From Psoroptes ovis (taxonomy: Eukaryota > Arthropoda > Arachnida > Sarcoptiformes > Psoroptidae), in NCBI GenBank assembly GCA_002943765.1, contig PQWQ01000028.1, positions 310,001 through 374,000 on the forward strand: 64,000 nucleotides of DNA, given 5' to 3'. Below are positions 1-11,782 of the stretch, piece by piece. Position 1 is the first letter of the stretch, and the number at the start of each line of letters is the position of its first letter. The position numbers and the translations under genes are program-made. The notes under the pieces were generated by a model. That model did no database searches. It was given only the letters and a program-made list of their open reading frames with translations, and was not told where the DNA came from.

Positions 1-911
1 TTTTTTCAAACGTCTCAGAAGTTTCAAACCAGATCTTTTGATTCTGTCTGGTTTACATATGTTGGACAATAGTCCTATTGATTTCAACATTCGAACCAAA
101 GTGATTGAAGATTTTGCGAAAGATTTGGTAGAATTTCGTGAAAATTATAAAGCATTCCGTACACATTTCGAAATGTCAGCCTATACTGAATACCGTTTAC
201 TAGAATTAGTTGTCAATCAAGTATTTCCACATATCGATTCATTTGGAATGAATGAACAAGAAGCAAACAATCTATTATCTTTGATGAAATTTGGTAATAT
301 TTCATATTCAGCCAATCCTTTTCCACGTGTAGCATATGTTTTGGATGAGATGCGTGAATTATTTGCATTTTTAGATTCGATCGGAAATGGCCGTGTAAGC
401 CGTATCCATGTACATACATTAGCTTATCAAGTTGTGATGACTAGGGTCGATTTGCAAACAAACAAACCGATCTGGACATCGAGTAAAGCAGCTATGGCTA
501 AAGCTTCATTGACTGCTTATAGATTTACTGTAAGTGTGATCAATTCATTATTGATACAATTGGTGTTAATCTTTTTTTTCAAATCAAAGTGTAATTTGCC
601 TGAAATAGATCTCAAACAAGTGAAAATTCTTCTGGATGATTCATTTGCTACCACGACTGATGCAATGAATGCCGACCGAATCGAATTGGATAAAGCAATA
701 CAATGTTGGCAAGAGGATTTAAATTCTCCATTCACTTTCAATCAAACACGTGTTCAAATCTGTTTAGCTATTGGCATGGTTTGTACGAATGTTGTACAAA
801 CAGTTGGTGCTGGTGATAATATATCTGGTAAGTTTTATACTATATCACTATTTAACTTATTTGTAATCTTAATTTCTATTCTTAGCTTCCGGATTAATGC
901 TTCAATTATGA
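1..911 (+). CDS. ADPGK: ADP-dependent glucokinase, C-terminal part (partial gene)
   Basis: ADP-dependent glucokinase phosphorylates glucose to glucose-6-phosphate using ADP. In animals it is an ER-associated ribokinase-fold enzyme. Coding exons are 1-529 (frame starts at base 2, open to the left), 590-827 and 886-911, with stop TGA at 909-911. Visible family landmarks are KPDLLILSGLHMLDN, the stretch VFPHIDSFGMNEQEAN, the VSRIHVHTLAYQ segment and, near the end, VQTVGAGDNIS, which carries the GxGD catalytic motif of the ribokinase-like family. The chain ends eight residues after that motif, close to the human C-terminus. Intron 1 (530-589, 60 nt) has no in-frame stop, so an unspliced reading continues with a hydrophobic run that is not part of the protein. 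Intron 2 is 828-885. The N-terminal half lies outside the window, and the true left border of the first exon cannot be fixed. Assignment rests on remembered family similarity. Confidence 0.87.
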
Positions 912-3413
912 TAATTACCGAATCGACTACAATTTATTACAATAATTATTGACTTATTATCCTTGAAAAATATCCTAGAAATAATGAATTGATATTTAAA
1001 TCAAAGATTTATTCTGAATTCTTATAAAAGTAAAATTTCTCATTTTCAAAAATCCATTTTTTATCATTAATTAATTAATTAATTAATAACTATGATCGCC
1101 AATAAATCGCGTTAGATTTGTGATTGAATTTAAAAATCCCAAAAAAGCATAACTTGCAACGTATGAAATGGGCAAAAAAAAAATTTTCTCAGAAAAAAAA
1201 GACACCAAGCGAGCGGAGAAAAATATCTTTTTTATCAAACAAAAAAAAAAGGGGGAGAAAAGAAAGAAAAACAAAATGAAAAAAGTAAGAAGCAGCGCTT
1301 CACAATATTCTAAGCTTCAATAATAATTATGTGTGTTGTGTGCCCACCAATATATACGATTTGTGAATGCAAAAATAAATAACGAAAAAACAAAACAAAA
1401 ACAAAATAAACAAAAACGAATTGAAATGAAATGAAAAAATAAAATAAATAACTCAATAACAAAAATACACAAATACGAATAGAGAGAGGGATAGAAAATT
1501 ACAACAAACATCACCATCATCATCATCATCATCATCAATTAATGTAAATTTGTCTATTCCATTTGTGTGTTTAACCACCATTCAAGAATAACATTAATAT
1601 ATATTTTTTTTCGTTTTGAATAACATTAATTACTAATAAAAGGATACAAAAAAAATCAACAATAACAATAATATTAATAATAATAATATTGACGACTAGA
1701 AAAAGAGCCATTCATTCATCCATATTTTTCATTCATTGATCGTTATTATTATTATTATTTGTTGATTATTATTACCGTCATAACCATCATCATCATCATC
1801 ATCATTGACAATTTGATATACCAAAAAAAACAATTTAATCCAATTTGTGGGAATAACCAGCAAAATACAAAACAAAAAACCGATCATTTCATCAGCACAA
1901 GTAAAAAAAAAATTGAATCATTTTGATTTGAAGTATATTGATCAATTGATTTATTTAATGACGAATTAATTTTACATAAAAATTGATACCTCAAAAATTT
2001 GTTCATTTTCTGGCAATTTTTTTTCTCTCAATGTTTTCATCTTTTGTTATTTATTTATTTCATAATTATTAACCCTTTTTGTACCCCAGCTCATTTTATA
2101 TTATCACATTGATTTTAATGTTGTCAAAGAAATAACCACCATCAACCGAAATATCATCATTAACAGCTAAATTTTTTTTTTTACAATTAGTAATCTTTGT
2201 TTTGTTTGTTGTTGTATCATTTTCTTGTTCATGTGTTTTGTATGTTTTGTGTGTGTGTGTGTGTGCACTTGTTTTCGGTGTGAGAAAAATAATTTAGTTT
2301 AAATAATTTATTGTCGTATGTTCGTTGATCATTATCGTAAGTTATTTAATGATGATATTTATTTATTTATTTATTCATTATTAAAGGTTATGTGATTATA
2401 ATTTTAGAATTTAGAATTGAGTTTGTTATTCTTATTTTCGCGTTGTTTAATATTGAAATTATTCTAATTTATTTCTTGTATTTTCTCCCTTTTATGACAG
2501 ATTAAATGAAAATAATCAATAATAATATTGAATAAATAAATAAATCTGTGAATTTTTAATTATCAACTTTATTGTTTTAATCGATATCATCTTAATAATA
2601 ATAATCATCATCATCATCAATTTGTGGCCTTAATTTTTTTACTTCAAACAAAAAAAAATTCAAATATAAATCAATAAATATATCAAACAAACAACAAGTG
2701 ACAAAACCAGCTAACAATCACATTTTTTTCATTGAAAATATTTGAAAAAAAACCAATATTTATAAGGTAAATTATGTCATTTACTATTGATTTATGAATA
2801 ACATGGATTTTTTTATTCATTCATTATTATTGAATATGATTGATTTGAAATTATATCAGCTATGATTGATGAAAGATTATGGTTATACAAAATTAGGGGA
2901 GAAGAAATCAATGATAATGATTATGATTTTAATTTCAATCTTATCAATATTATGTATGTTTTTCATTTCATTGAAAATGAAATGAAGAAATGAAAAAATT
3001 GATGTTGTTGTTGTTGTTGATGTTGGTGTTTAGTAATCGAAATGTGATATTTTGCATGTAATTATTATTAAAAGTGATATTATTCATTTTTGTTTTATTT
3101 TTTTATAAAGTGAAAATTATCATCAATCGATTGCTACAATTGTTATTGTTTTAGTCAAATATTTTTCTCCATTTTTGAGTAAAATTAAATTTTTTAATAT
3201 TATTTTTGATTGTTTCTTTGATTTTTTTTAACATAATTCTATTTTTTCATTCTGTTTTTCCAATAAATTAATAGGTTCAATTTTTATTGGTCATATGAAT
3301 TTGAAAACTTTAGTTTTAATTATTGATAACAAGAAAATATTCAAAAATATATCAAATCAAAAGAATTGAAAGTTAAATAAAAATTTGATCAAAAAATAAA
3401 ATAAAATAAAAAT
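912..3413. other. Noncoding interval between ADPGK and the PP2C gene
   Basis: This A+T-rich, low-complexity stretch has runs of A and T, a CAT run near 1510-1536, ATT/ATC runs near 1745-1800 and a short GT run near 2249-2264. It should hold the ADPGK 3' UTR, the phosphatase promoter and perhaps a noncoding first exon. No confident TATA box, splice pair or conserved ORF was seen. Confidence 0.6.
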
Positions 3414-5001
3414 ATGGGAGCCATTCTAGATACGCCACATACAGAAAAAACAACTGACACTGGGACTGGTAATGATCTTAAATATGGAGTTTGTTCCATG
3501 CAAGGATGGCGTGTAGAAATGGAAGATGCTCATTGTGCAAAAATCGGTCTACCAGATTTACCTGGTTGGAGCTTTTTTGCCGGTTTGTTATATATTTACT
3601 TTTGTAAATAACTTTTTATTAATTAATTTATGAATTTATTTTTGTCATAGTTTTTGATGGCCATGCTGGTGCCTATGTATCGGCGCATTGTGCTGAAAAT
3701 TTACTCGAAACAATAATAAAAACTGATAGTTTTATTGATTATGCTGCAGCAGCATCTAAATTATCGACAAAAAAAGCAAAAAAGACGAATAATGGTGATG
3801 TTGGAGAAGCAACAACCACGCCAAGTGATGATGATAATATCGACAATAACAACCAAGAATGTGATAGGCAAATCGAAGACGATAGTGAAGAAAATTTAGA
3901 ACGCATCAAAAGTAACATACGTGAAGCATTCTTGAAATTAGATGAAAAAATGAAATCTTTACCCGAAGTAGAATCAGGTGAAGATATTTCTGGTTCGACA
4001 GCCGTTGCCTGTTTAATATCGCCAACACATTTATTTTTCGCAAATTGCGGTGATTCAAGAGCCGTATTATCACGAAACGGCAAAGCCGTTTTTTCAACTC
4101 AAGATCATAAGCCTGTAAATCCACAGGAAAAAGAGAGAATACAAGCTGCAGGTGGCAGCGTTATGATTCAACGTGTCAATGGATCATTGGCCGTGTCCAG
4201 AGCACTTGGTGATTATCAATATAAACAGGTAATGTTTATATTTTTGCTGCCACATTCTTTTCCTTATTTCATACTTAAATTGAAAGGTTGTCGGTCGTGG
4301 ACCATGTGAACAACTGGTTTCTCCTGAGCCTGAAATAACGATCGTTGAACGTGACCCAACCGGCGATGAATTTTTAATTCTAGCATGCGATGGAATTTGG
4401 GATGTGATGAATAACGATGATCTTTGTGATTTTGTTCGTCATCAATTACGTATATATTCAAATCTTGAAGAAGTCTGTTCTACGATCGTCGATACATGTC
4501 TTCATAAGGTATGTTTTTAGAGTATTTCATCTTGTTTTGATTAAAATTTTACATCAATCACAGGGAAGTACCGATAATATGAGTGTAGTTCTGGTTACAT
4601 TTCCAGCCGCACCTCAACTCTGTCCAGAAACCAAACGCAAAGACAATGAATTGAATGAAAAAATCAAAAATGAAGTTGTTGGTATGTTTATATGAATGAA
4701 TTCATCAATATTTGATCGATGGTTGTTTGAAACGTTTACATTTACATAGATCAATTGTTTCGTAATTTGGAATTGAATAATTCAATATATCTTTTGATGC
4801 AATCGCTTAGAAATATAAAATTCGATAATCTACCTCCAGGTGGTGGTTTAGACGCTAAGTAAGTCAATTCGTATATCATATTACAATTACATTTATAATT
4901 AATCATTCAATTTCATTGGAATTAGACGTGCACTAATCGAAGAAATTCAACGACAACAAGTAGAAAAACGTAATAATCATAGAGTAAATAATGGCCAATG
5001 A
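3414..5001 (+). CDS. PPM1A/B-like: PP2C-type Ser/Thr protein phosphatase, PPM1A/PPM1B family
   Basis: Metal-dependent Ser/Thr phosphatase of the PPM class, orthologous in type to vertebrate PPM1A/PPM1B and fly alphabet; these act on stress-kinase and other signalling substrates. Six coding exons join to 423 residues: 3414-3582, 3651-4228, 4287-4508, 4564-4681, 4750-4858, 4926-5001. The start gives MGAILD, with Gly2 suited to N-myristoylation as in the vertebrate proteins. Catalytic features are R33 and E37-D38 in GWRVEMEDAH, D59-G60-H61, the SGSTA strand near 170, D284 in ACDGIWD and D327 in DNMS. The C-terminal helical part with LPPGGGLDAKR matches the PPM1A/B tail, though the extreme end is shorter. 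Relative to the human enzyme there is an acidic Lys/Asn/Asp-rich insertion at about residues 90-138. Introns are 55-68 nt with GT-AG ends. An AATAAA lies at 5327-5332 in the 3' flank. All metal ligands are present, so it should be active. Confidence 0.95.
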
Positions 5002-8000
5002 CGTAATTGGTTTTTTTTTCGTTTCACCACCACCACTACCAATTCTGAAGAGATGATGTGCAAACACGAATCACCAATCACACCTCCTCATCCTTAATCC
5101 TGAACCAATCAACATATTGAATAATAATAATAAAAAAATACAAAGCTTACAAAAATAAAAAAAGTAAAATTTCATCGAATTATTACAAATAACGGAAACA
5201 AATTGAAAAAAAAATGCCAAAAGCAACAGCAACAATACAAACTATTGATAAAAGTAAACACGCATCATTTTTTATATAACACAGACATCATATAAAATAT
5301 AATTGAAACAAAAAAACCATCAAACAAATAAATTCTTGCTCCCTGATCGATTAATCATTATTATTATTATAATTATTGTCTATAAATTTCTCTAAAACAA
5401 TGAAAAATATTTGAAAAATTTTTTCTTCTTTTTTTTCTAACCATCATTATTATTATTATTATTACTATTATTATAATTATAATTATTTTTGCTTTAATAA
5501 TTGATACAAAAAAACAACAATAATAATTTTCATTTTTTCAACACACTCGTACAAACCCTACAAACAAACCAATGACAACATCAACATCATCAAACAACAA
5601 CAACAACAAAATAATCGAAAACAAAATCTCTTATTATTAGATGATATTCGTATATTTTTTAAATAATTTAATTTTTGATTTGAATTATCATCATGATGAA
5701 ATTATTGATTGATTGATTTATTATTATTATAATTATTATAATGATTAATAATTAATCAAAAGTATAAAGATAAAAAAAAAATATTGTTTTTGTAATTAAA
5801 ATAATTGAAACAATCGAAAAAGCGTCATTTTTGTGTAATATTCAGAACGTAGACATGTTTTAGGCATATTTGTCTGAAATTGGCTTCCGAAACATGATGA
5901 ATTAGCGTTCAATCGATTCATTGAACATGGGAATCATTTATTTTAAAGGCAAAAAGTTGGTCGAAGAAAAAAATTTTCATTTTTGAAATCATTGATCATT
6001 GTCAATCAATCAATCAGTTGAACATTTGTTTTTCTCCATTTTTTTTTGCTTAGCAAATCATTTAGCCATCATCATAAATAATGATGACTAATGACTAACA
6101 ACAATTTATTTTTCTGTTCAATTTACAACACCAATTTCCGATGGAAAATAAGATGGCGTTGTGTTGCTGAAGAAGCATATTAATGGTTAGTATGTCTGTG
6201 CGTAAATTTCAAATTTTAAAGATTGAATTGAAATTGTTGAAATGAATTTCAATTAGAAAATTACACGAAAACAAATGTAAATTTCGCTAATAAATTTCAA
6301 CGATTTCAATTTCAATGGCATTTTGCCCGATTTCAATTAATGAAAATAAATTTCAATGAAATAGTAGAAATAATTGAAAAGCATCAAACACACACATATA
6401 TAATTGTAACGATAATGAATATTGATCGATTTCGAAGTCAATATATAATACTGTTGAATTGTTTCAATATTTTAAAATTGAATTCAATTTTTGAAATTTC
6501 GTTTGAAATTTTTTAAAATTGCAATCGTCGACATTTTTTGCTTCGTTTATTCAATTCCATGCATTCAAATACACAGAATCTGTCATTGATTCGTTTTTGG
6601 TTCAATGTTTTCTACGAAATTTGGTTCATCATTTTAACAGTCGAGTTTCCGTTCCAAATTAAATAATAACTTCATATATCACCCCGACTAAATTACAACG
6701 AGTTTGCGTTATAACCAAGTAAATGTTGTCGTAATTTTTTGATGTTTAAATCATTTTTTTCCCATTGAATGAATGAATAATGATCTTAAGTAAGTCTTTT
6801 TGATGTTGTTTGCTCTTATAAATTGTCAAGAAACGAAATGCATCCGATTCAAATTATTCGAATAGATAGATATATGTTTGCTGAGCATGTATGCAATTTT
6901 CAATTCAATTCCCGTTTTTTCAATTTATGAATATTTATGAATCCGAAATGAAACGGGTACAATTGAAATTCTCAATTTTCATACATTGATATATATGACA
7001 GTGCGAAGAAAAAAGAAATGAAAAGATCTCAAGAAACAAAGTTCAACACCATTTGACAATTGTGTAAATTGCTTTGAAAATTGTTTTCAATTCAATTTCA
7101 ATTCAACTGATGCATTAACACATACTTGAAATCGATTAGCGACATGCAATTTGACAAATGCAAATACACACACAAAATAGAATTTCCAAAACATATTCAA
7201 TTTCGAAATTGAATATGTTTTTCGAAAATTGAAAATTGTTTCAAACATATTCACTTTGAATCAATTGATTTTCGGTCTTCGATCGAAATCGGCCATTATT
7301 TTGTACTTTTTATTACTTTTAACAATACTTTTATGTGTCATCGGGTTCATCAATGATCGAAGCAATTATCATATCAATTTGACTACGAACACACACACAC
7401 ACACAATAATTCAATGGGCTTTGAATAATAATTATGATTTATAAGTTGTTATATTTACCTGTTTTATTCAGATTTTAAAACGTGATCATAATTATATGTG
7501 CTTATTTCATCGAAAAGATATGAAATGAATAATAAATGATATTTTTTTCAACTCTTTTCATCACCATAATTTGAATATTTGTGATTTTAATTTCAAAATA
7601 ATAAATGAATGATAATAAATGATATAAAAAATTTCACATATACATTCAATTGTTTTCTCTCTTCCCTACAATCCTCTTTTGAATTTTCATTTTTACCATT
7701 TTTTTAAAACAATTTTTTATTGTTTTCAAATCACGAAATCCTATTTGATATGACCCAAATAAGCATTTGATTTTAATGTTTTTCATCTTAAAAAATTCTT
7801 GTCAATCCATAAACACGATTCATTGTGTTAGTGTGTGTTGGTTTGTGTTTGTGTGTTTGGATAAAAGATTTAAAGATGAAGAAATGAAATTAAATACTTT
7901 TATAAATAAATAATAATAAAGGTAAAACAATAAATAGTTTTAAATAAATATCAACCTAACAATAACAGGTGAGTTATAATAATAAATTTTAATTCTGATT

Positions 8001-9670
8001 TGTTTGTCGTAACCATAAACAATCATTTTTTTTTCAATATTTAACTTGAATAAACGTAAAGATTTGTTTCCATAGTTGATCGATCGAATTGAATCTAATA
8101 ATGCTATTAATAATAATGATATCTTTATCTTGAATCATTTATTGATATAATTTATTTTATATAAATCTATCACCATCATCAATAATCATAGCAATAATCA
8201 TAGCAACCGTATCCATATGTGAGCATATGAAAGATCAAAACGATCTGTATCCAATTCATCACATTTGTAATGTTTTTTTTACACAGCAAATAATATTTCT
8301 TTTTTGCCATCGAAAATAATCCATTGTGAATCTGTTGTTTGTCCATCATTTCAATTCATTCATTTCCATCAATCATGAAAATTCATTTATTTCTAATTCA
8401 ATTACCTAATGCAATTGAAAATTTATGATTTCCATTTTTTATTCGAAAAATTTCAATTCAAAGAATCAAAAGGTAATTAATTTCATTCAATCATTGTAAT
8501 TCGTCACTGAAATATGCATCAGAATTCCATTATCAAATGTCCTTCGTTCTGATGCACAGAAATATCATTAAACAGAACAAAAAAAAAAAAACAAAACAGT
8601 CGACAATCAATGAAGTTTGATGATGATAATTTTTCAGAACAACAACAACAGCAGCAAATAATTTGAGCTAAATTTAACTGTTATTTCATTTGTAATTACA
8701 ATTACATTGATTTGTAAAAAGCAAAAAGTTTTTTTTTTGTTTTCTGTCCACATCCACAGCCCATATTGTTGATTATTATTTTTTGAACATGACGATGTCA
8801 ATCTGACGACATTAACTGGACATTAAATCATATAAATGTGTGTATGTGAAAACAAATAATTTGATTTGTTTTTGTGATTTTGATTATGATGATTTGATTC
8901 GTTCATATTCAATCAAAATATCAATGATTCATGTCATCAATACTTGTAATCAATGATTTAAATGAAATGATGCTGGTGAATGATCTTGTCGATCATAATT
9001 GTTGCCGTTGTTGTTCTGGATACCAACATTACTTGATAATATTATTTTGAATTATCAATATATTCTCTATTTAATAAACCCTTTTTTTTCATATTTCTGC
9101 TAAATGTGTAATTTTGTTTCTTTGATTGTGAATGAGAATAATATATATAAATAATGTTTGATCGTTGTAAATTTTATCGAAAAAATATTTATTTATTTAT
9201 TTTTATTTAGTTTTGTTAAATCAATATCAAAAGCAGACATAAAATTGCAGTATTTGATGTCAATATGACATATTAAATTATTTCAAATATTTGACAAATT
9301 TATCTTTTCAACTTTATTAATGAAATTCCCTTATTAATCCTCTCCCAAAAACATTATCATTTTGATCATTATCTCTATTTTATCATTGCAAAGTCTGAGA
9401 AAATATTCTCTCTTTTTTTTCTCAATTAATTTACAAATTCAGGTATATAATTGTAGCATAATAATTATTATTTATTTACTTATTTATTAGATAAATAATG
9501 CATCATCATGGTGATAATCTTATGATAACAAATTCATTCCAATAATCATCATTTGGGAAAGAAATACCGTTCAATCGTCACTCAAAAATAAACATCAAAA
9601 AAAAGAAAAATTTGTAATTAATCATCAATCATCATCATTGATTTCTCACCCATTCAATTATCATAAATAA
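5002..9670. other. Noncoding interval between PP2C and CRIM1-like genes
   Basis: 4.7 kb of A+T-rich DNA. It begins with the phosphatase 3' UTR and ends with the CRIM1-like promoter and 5' UTR. Much of 6200-7260 is made of short words related to TTTCAATTGAAA in both orientations, including the long palindrome at 7188-7221. Short ORFs here (for example 7229-7444) look like chance products of the composition. No gene was recognised. Confidence 0.6.
7188..7221. repeat. 34-bp perfect palindrome
   Basis: Bases 7188-7221 read the same on both strands, centred on TTTCGAAA with arms AAAACATATTCAATTTC and its complement. Part of the arm (CAAACATATTCA) recurs about 20 bp further right near 7242. It lies in noncoding DNA. 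Its function is unknown; it may be a remnant of a fold-back element or a chance product of the surrounding TTTCAATT-rich DNA. Confidence 0.85.
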
Positions 9671-11367
9671 ATGATCATGATCCAAATATCAGTGATCGAT
9701 TATGTAAAATTGTTCTCAATTTTATTCATCATCACCTTTCAATGGCAAACGATCAATTGTTTGAGATTATTATCAAAACGTGATTGGCAATCATCACTGC
9801 CGATTCCATTGCCAAAACCTGGAGAATATTCAGAAGGCTACATCACACAATTTATGAATCATAATAATACTATCGATGACATTTCTTCCATTGATCTTGA
9901 TGATGATACATCAATTAATATACATTATGATCAATTAAATTTGACCGTTTCGAATCGTTGCATCCCCGGAACTGAATATCAATGTCCAGACAATTTTGAA
10001 TGCCGTTCACTGCCACATTTTGATCCACACTTTAATGTTTGTGTGCAAGTTGATTGTAGAAAAAATTGTATTAATAATGAGGAAATTCATTGCCCAGCCG
10101 ATAGCGAAATAGTTCAGCAAATGATTGAGATTAATGGTGAAAAATGTTGTCTTCATTTGTAAGTTAGCTTGTCATCTTGTGTCACATAAATGTTCACATT
10201 AATTCCTTATTTCAGTTGTAACTGTGATGAAACTAAATGTACTGTGAACAAATGCCCTGGTTCACGTCCGGCTTTATTGGTAAAAGCAGCTAAAATTCCC
10301 GGACAATGCTGTGATCGAATTGAATGCAATGCATGTAAGTTTTTTTTGTTGAAAAAATATGAATTTATCTCAATCAAAAATATGCTTTTAGATACACCAA
10401 AAAAATGTTTCGATATAAATGGTGATCAATTCGATTCGGGCGAATCATGGATAAGATACGGTGATTGCCATCGTTGTAAATGCATCGATGGTGTTCGTAA
10501 GTGTGAATTTATCAATAATTGTCCATTCAAATGTTTACCAGCTAATCACACTGAGCGATTAGATTCCGAACAATGTTGTCCACCTTGTAAAGGTATTACG
10601 ATTGACCATGTTTTTTTAAAATTTATTTTTCATAAGAAAATTTGCTTAATAATAACAACTGACATTTTTCAGCATGTTTAGACAATCGAGGAATCAAACA
10701 TGAAGATTCATCCACTTGGATCGATGATTGCCAACGTTGTGAATGCAAAAATGGACAAATAATTTGTAATTTACCTTATGGTGGACAACAATTTTGTGAT
10801 CGTCCGTGTACAGAAAATGAACTACGTGATTGGCAAATCGATAAATGCTGTGATAAATGTAAATGTACACTAAATTGTCCATTTGGTTTTCAAATAAATT
10901 CCACCGATAATCATAGTCAGTTATGTAAATGTAGGGAAAATATTACTGACACTAAACAAATTGCTAATAAATCAATTGAAAATCATCAACGATCATCTAA
11001 AAAAGGTTTTAAAGAATAAAAATGCATAATTCATTTAATAACTAATTGTTTTGTTTTCATTCACCAAACAGTTAATGAAAATTTTGACCATCTAATCGTA
11101 TTATGTCTAATATTTTCAGCATTAATGTTTATTATCAGTGTTTATTGTAGCTATAGATATTGTGTTTATAAAAAGAAATTGAAAAATTCTCCGAATAAAA
11201 TCGTATCGAATAAAATTGATGAAAATTTAATGGAAAAATTTCTTGACAATAATAATCATCATCATGAAACTAATTTGGAAGAAATAGAAGAATCAAGTCA
11301 TATAATTAATGGCAACAATAATTATAATAATAATAATAATAATAATAACAATGCACATAACACATAA
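9671..11367 (+). CDS. CRIM1-like single-pass membrane protein with VWC domains
   Basis: Five exons (9671-10158, 10216-10334, 10392-10592, 10673-11005, 11072-11367) join to 478 residues. A hydrophobic signal peptide occupies about residues 10-30. It is followed by a spacer with N-glycosylation motifs, a cysteine cluster (from CIPGTEYQC), two von Willebrand factor C type modules (about 208-269 and 271-331, each ending in a CCxxC pattern), an antistasin-like motif (LNCPFGFQ, about 332-355), a membrane span (about 388-408) and an Asn/His-rich cytoplasmic tail. Signal, VWC, antistasin, membrane span and short tail is the architecture of CRIM1, which in vertebrates binds BMPs at the cell surface. 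This protein is much shorter than vertebrate CRIM1 and has fewer VWC copies, so orthology is an inference. All introns are short; the 57-nt intron 2 (10335-10391) has no in-frame stop. A chordin-like or kielin-like membrane protein is the alternative. Confidence 0.8.
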
Positions 11368-11569
11368 TTTTTGATTTTATTTGAAGTTTTTTTATTAATT
11401 CACTCGAACATCTCTAGTCAATGATAATAGATATTATAATATTGTAAGATTAATGAATTTCGAATTGAAACTATTAATTATGACAAATGTTTTTCTTTCT
11501 TTTGCAATTGTCCATTTCATAATTTATGCAAATCATTTTTGACATTTCACATTTGTATAAAAAATTGAA

Positions 11570-11575
11570 AATAAA
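11570..11575 (+). terminator. Likely polyadenylation signal of the CRIM1-like gene
   Basis: AATAAA about 200 bp after the stop codon and before the next promoter. The position is right, but the hexamer is common in A+T-rich DNA. Confidence 0.5.
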
Positions 11576-11709
11576 ACCTTTAATAAGCAAAAAATTGTGA
11601 TTAATTTCTTCACCAAAAATTTGAATTTCAATCTGAGCTGACGACATCTAGTAATTTTGATCAAAAATATTGAATTGAATTATTATTTTTTTCCATAAAT
11701 TCAATTGAA

Positions 11710-11717
11710 TATAAAAG
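11710..11717 (+). promoter_or_regulatory. TATA box of the repeat-protein gene
   Basis: TATAAAAG lies 66 bp upstream of the start codon of the repeat-protein gene. This would place transcription start near 11740 with a 5' leader of about 40 nt, and it argues that the reading frame has no missing upstream signal-peptide exon. Confidence 0.55.
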
Positions 11718-11782
11718 AGTTGAAAATAAGCATTGATGATTGATTCGATTAATAAATTGAATCGATATTCGGTTGTTTTCAA

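Larger units (their letters stand above)
11368..11782. other. Compact interval between CRIM1-like gene and repeat-protein gene
   Basis: About 415 bp holding the CRIM1-like 3' UTR (AATAAA at 11570-11575) and the promoter of the next gene (TATA box at 11710-11717). The two signals are only about 135 bp apart. No other feature was seen. Confidence 0.6.

Noticed and set aside
7229..7444. 71-codon frame with a hydrophobic segment
   Set aside because: It overlaps a repeat-rich tract, ends in a CA microsatellite and has no recognised homologue.
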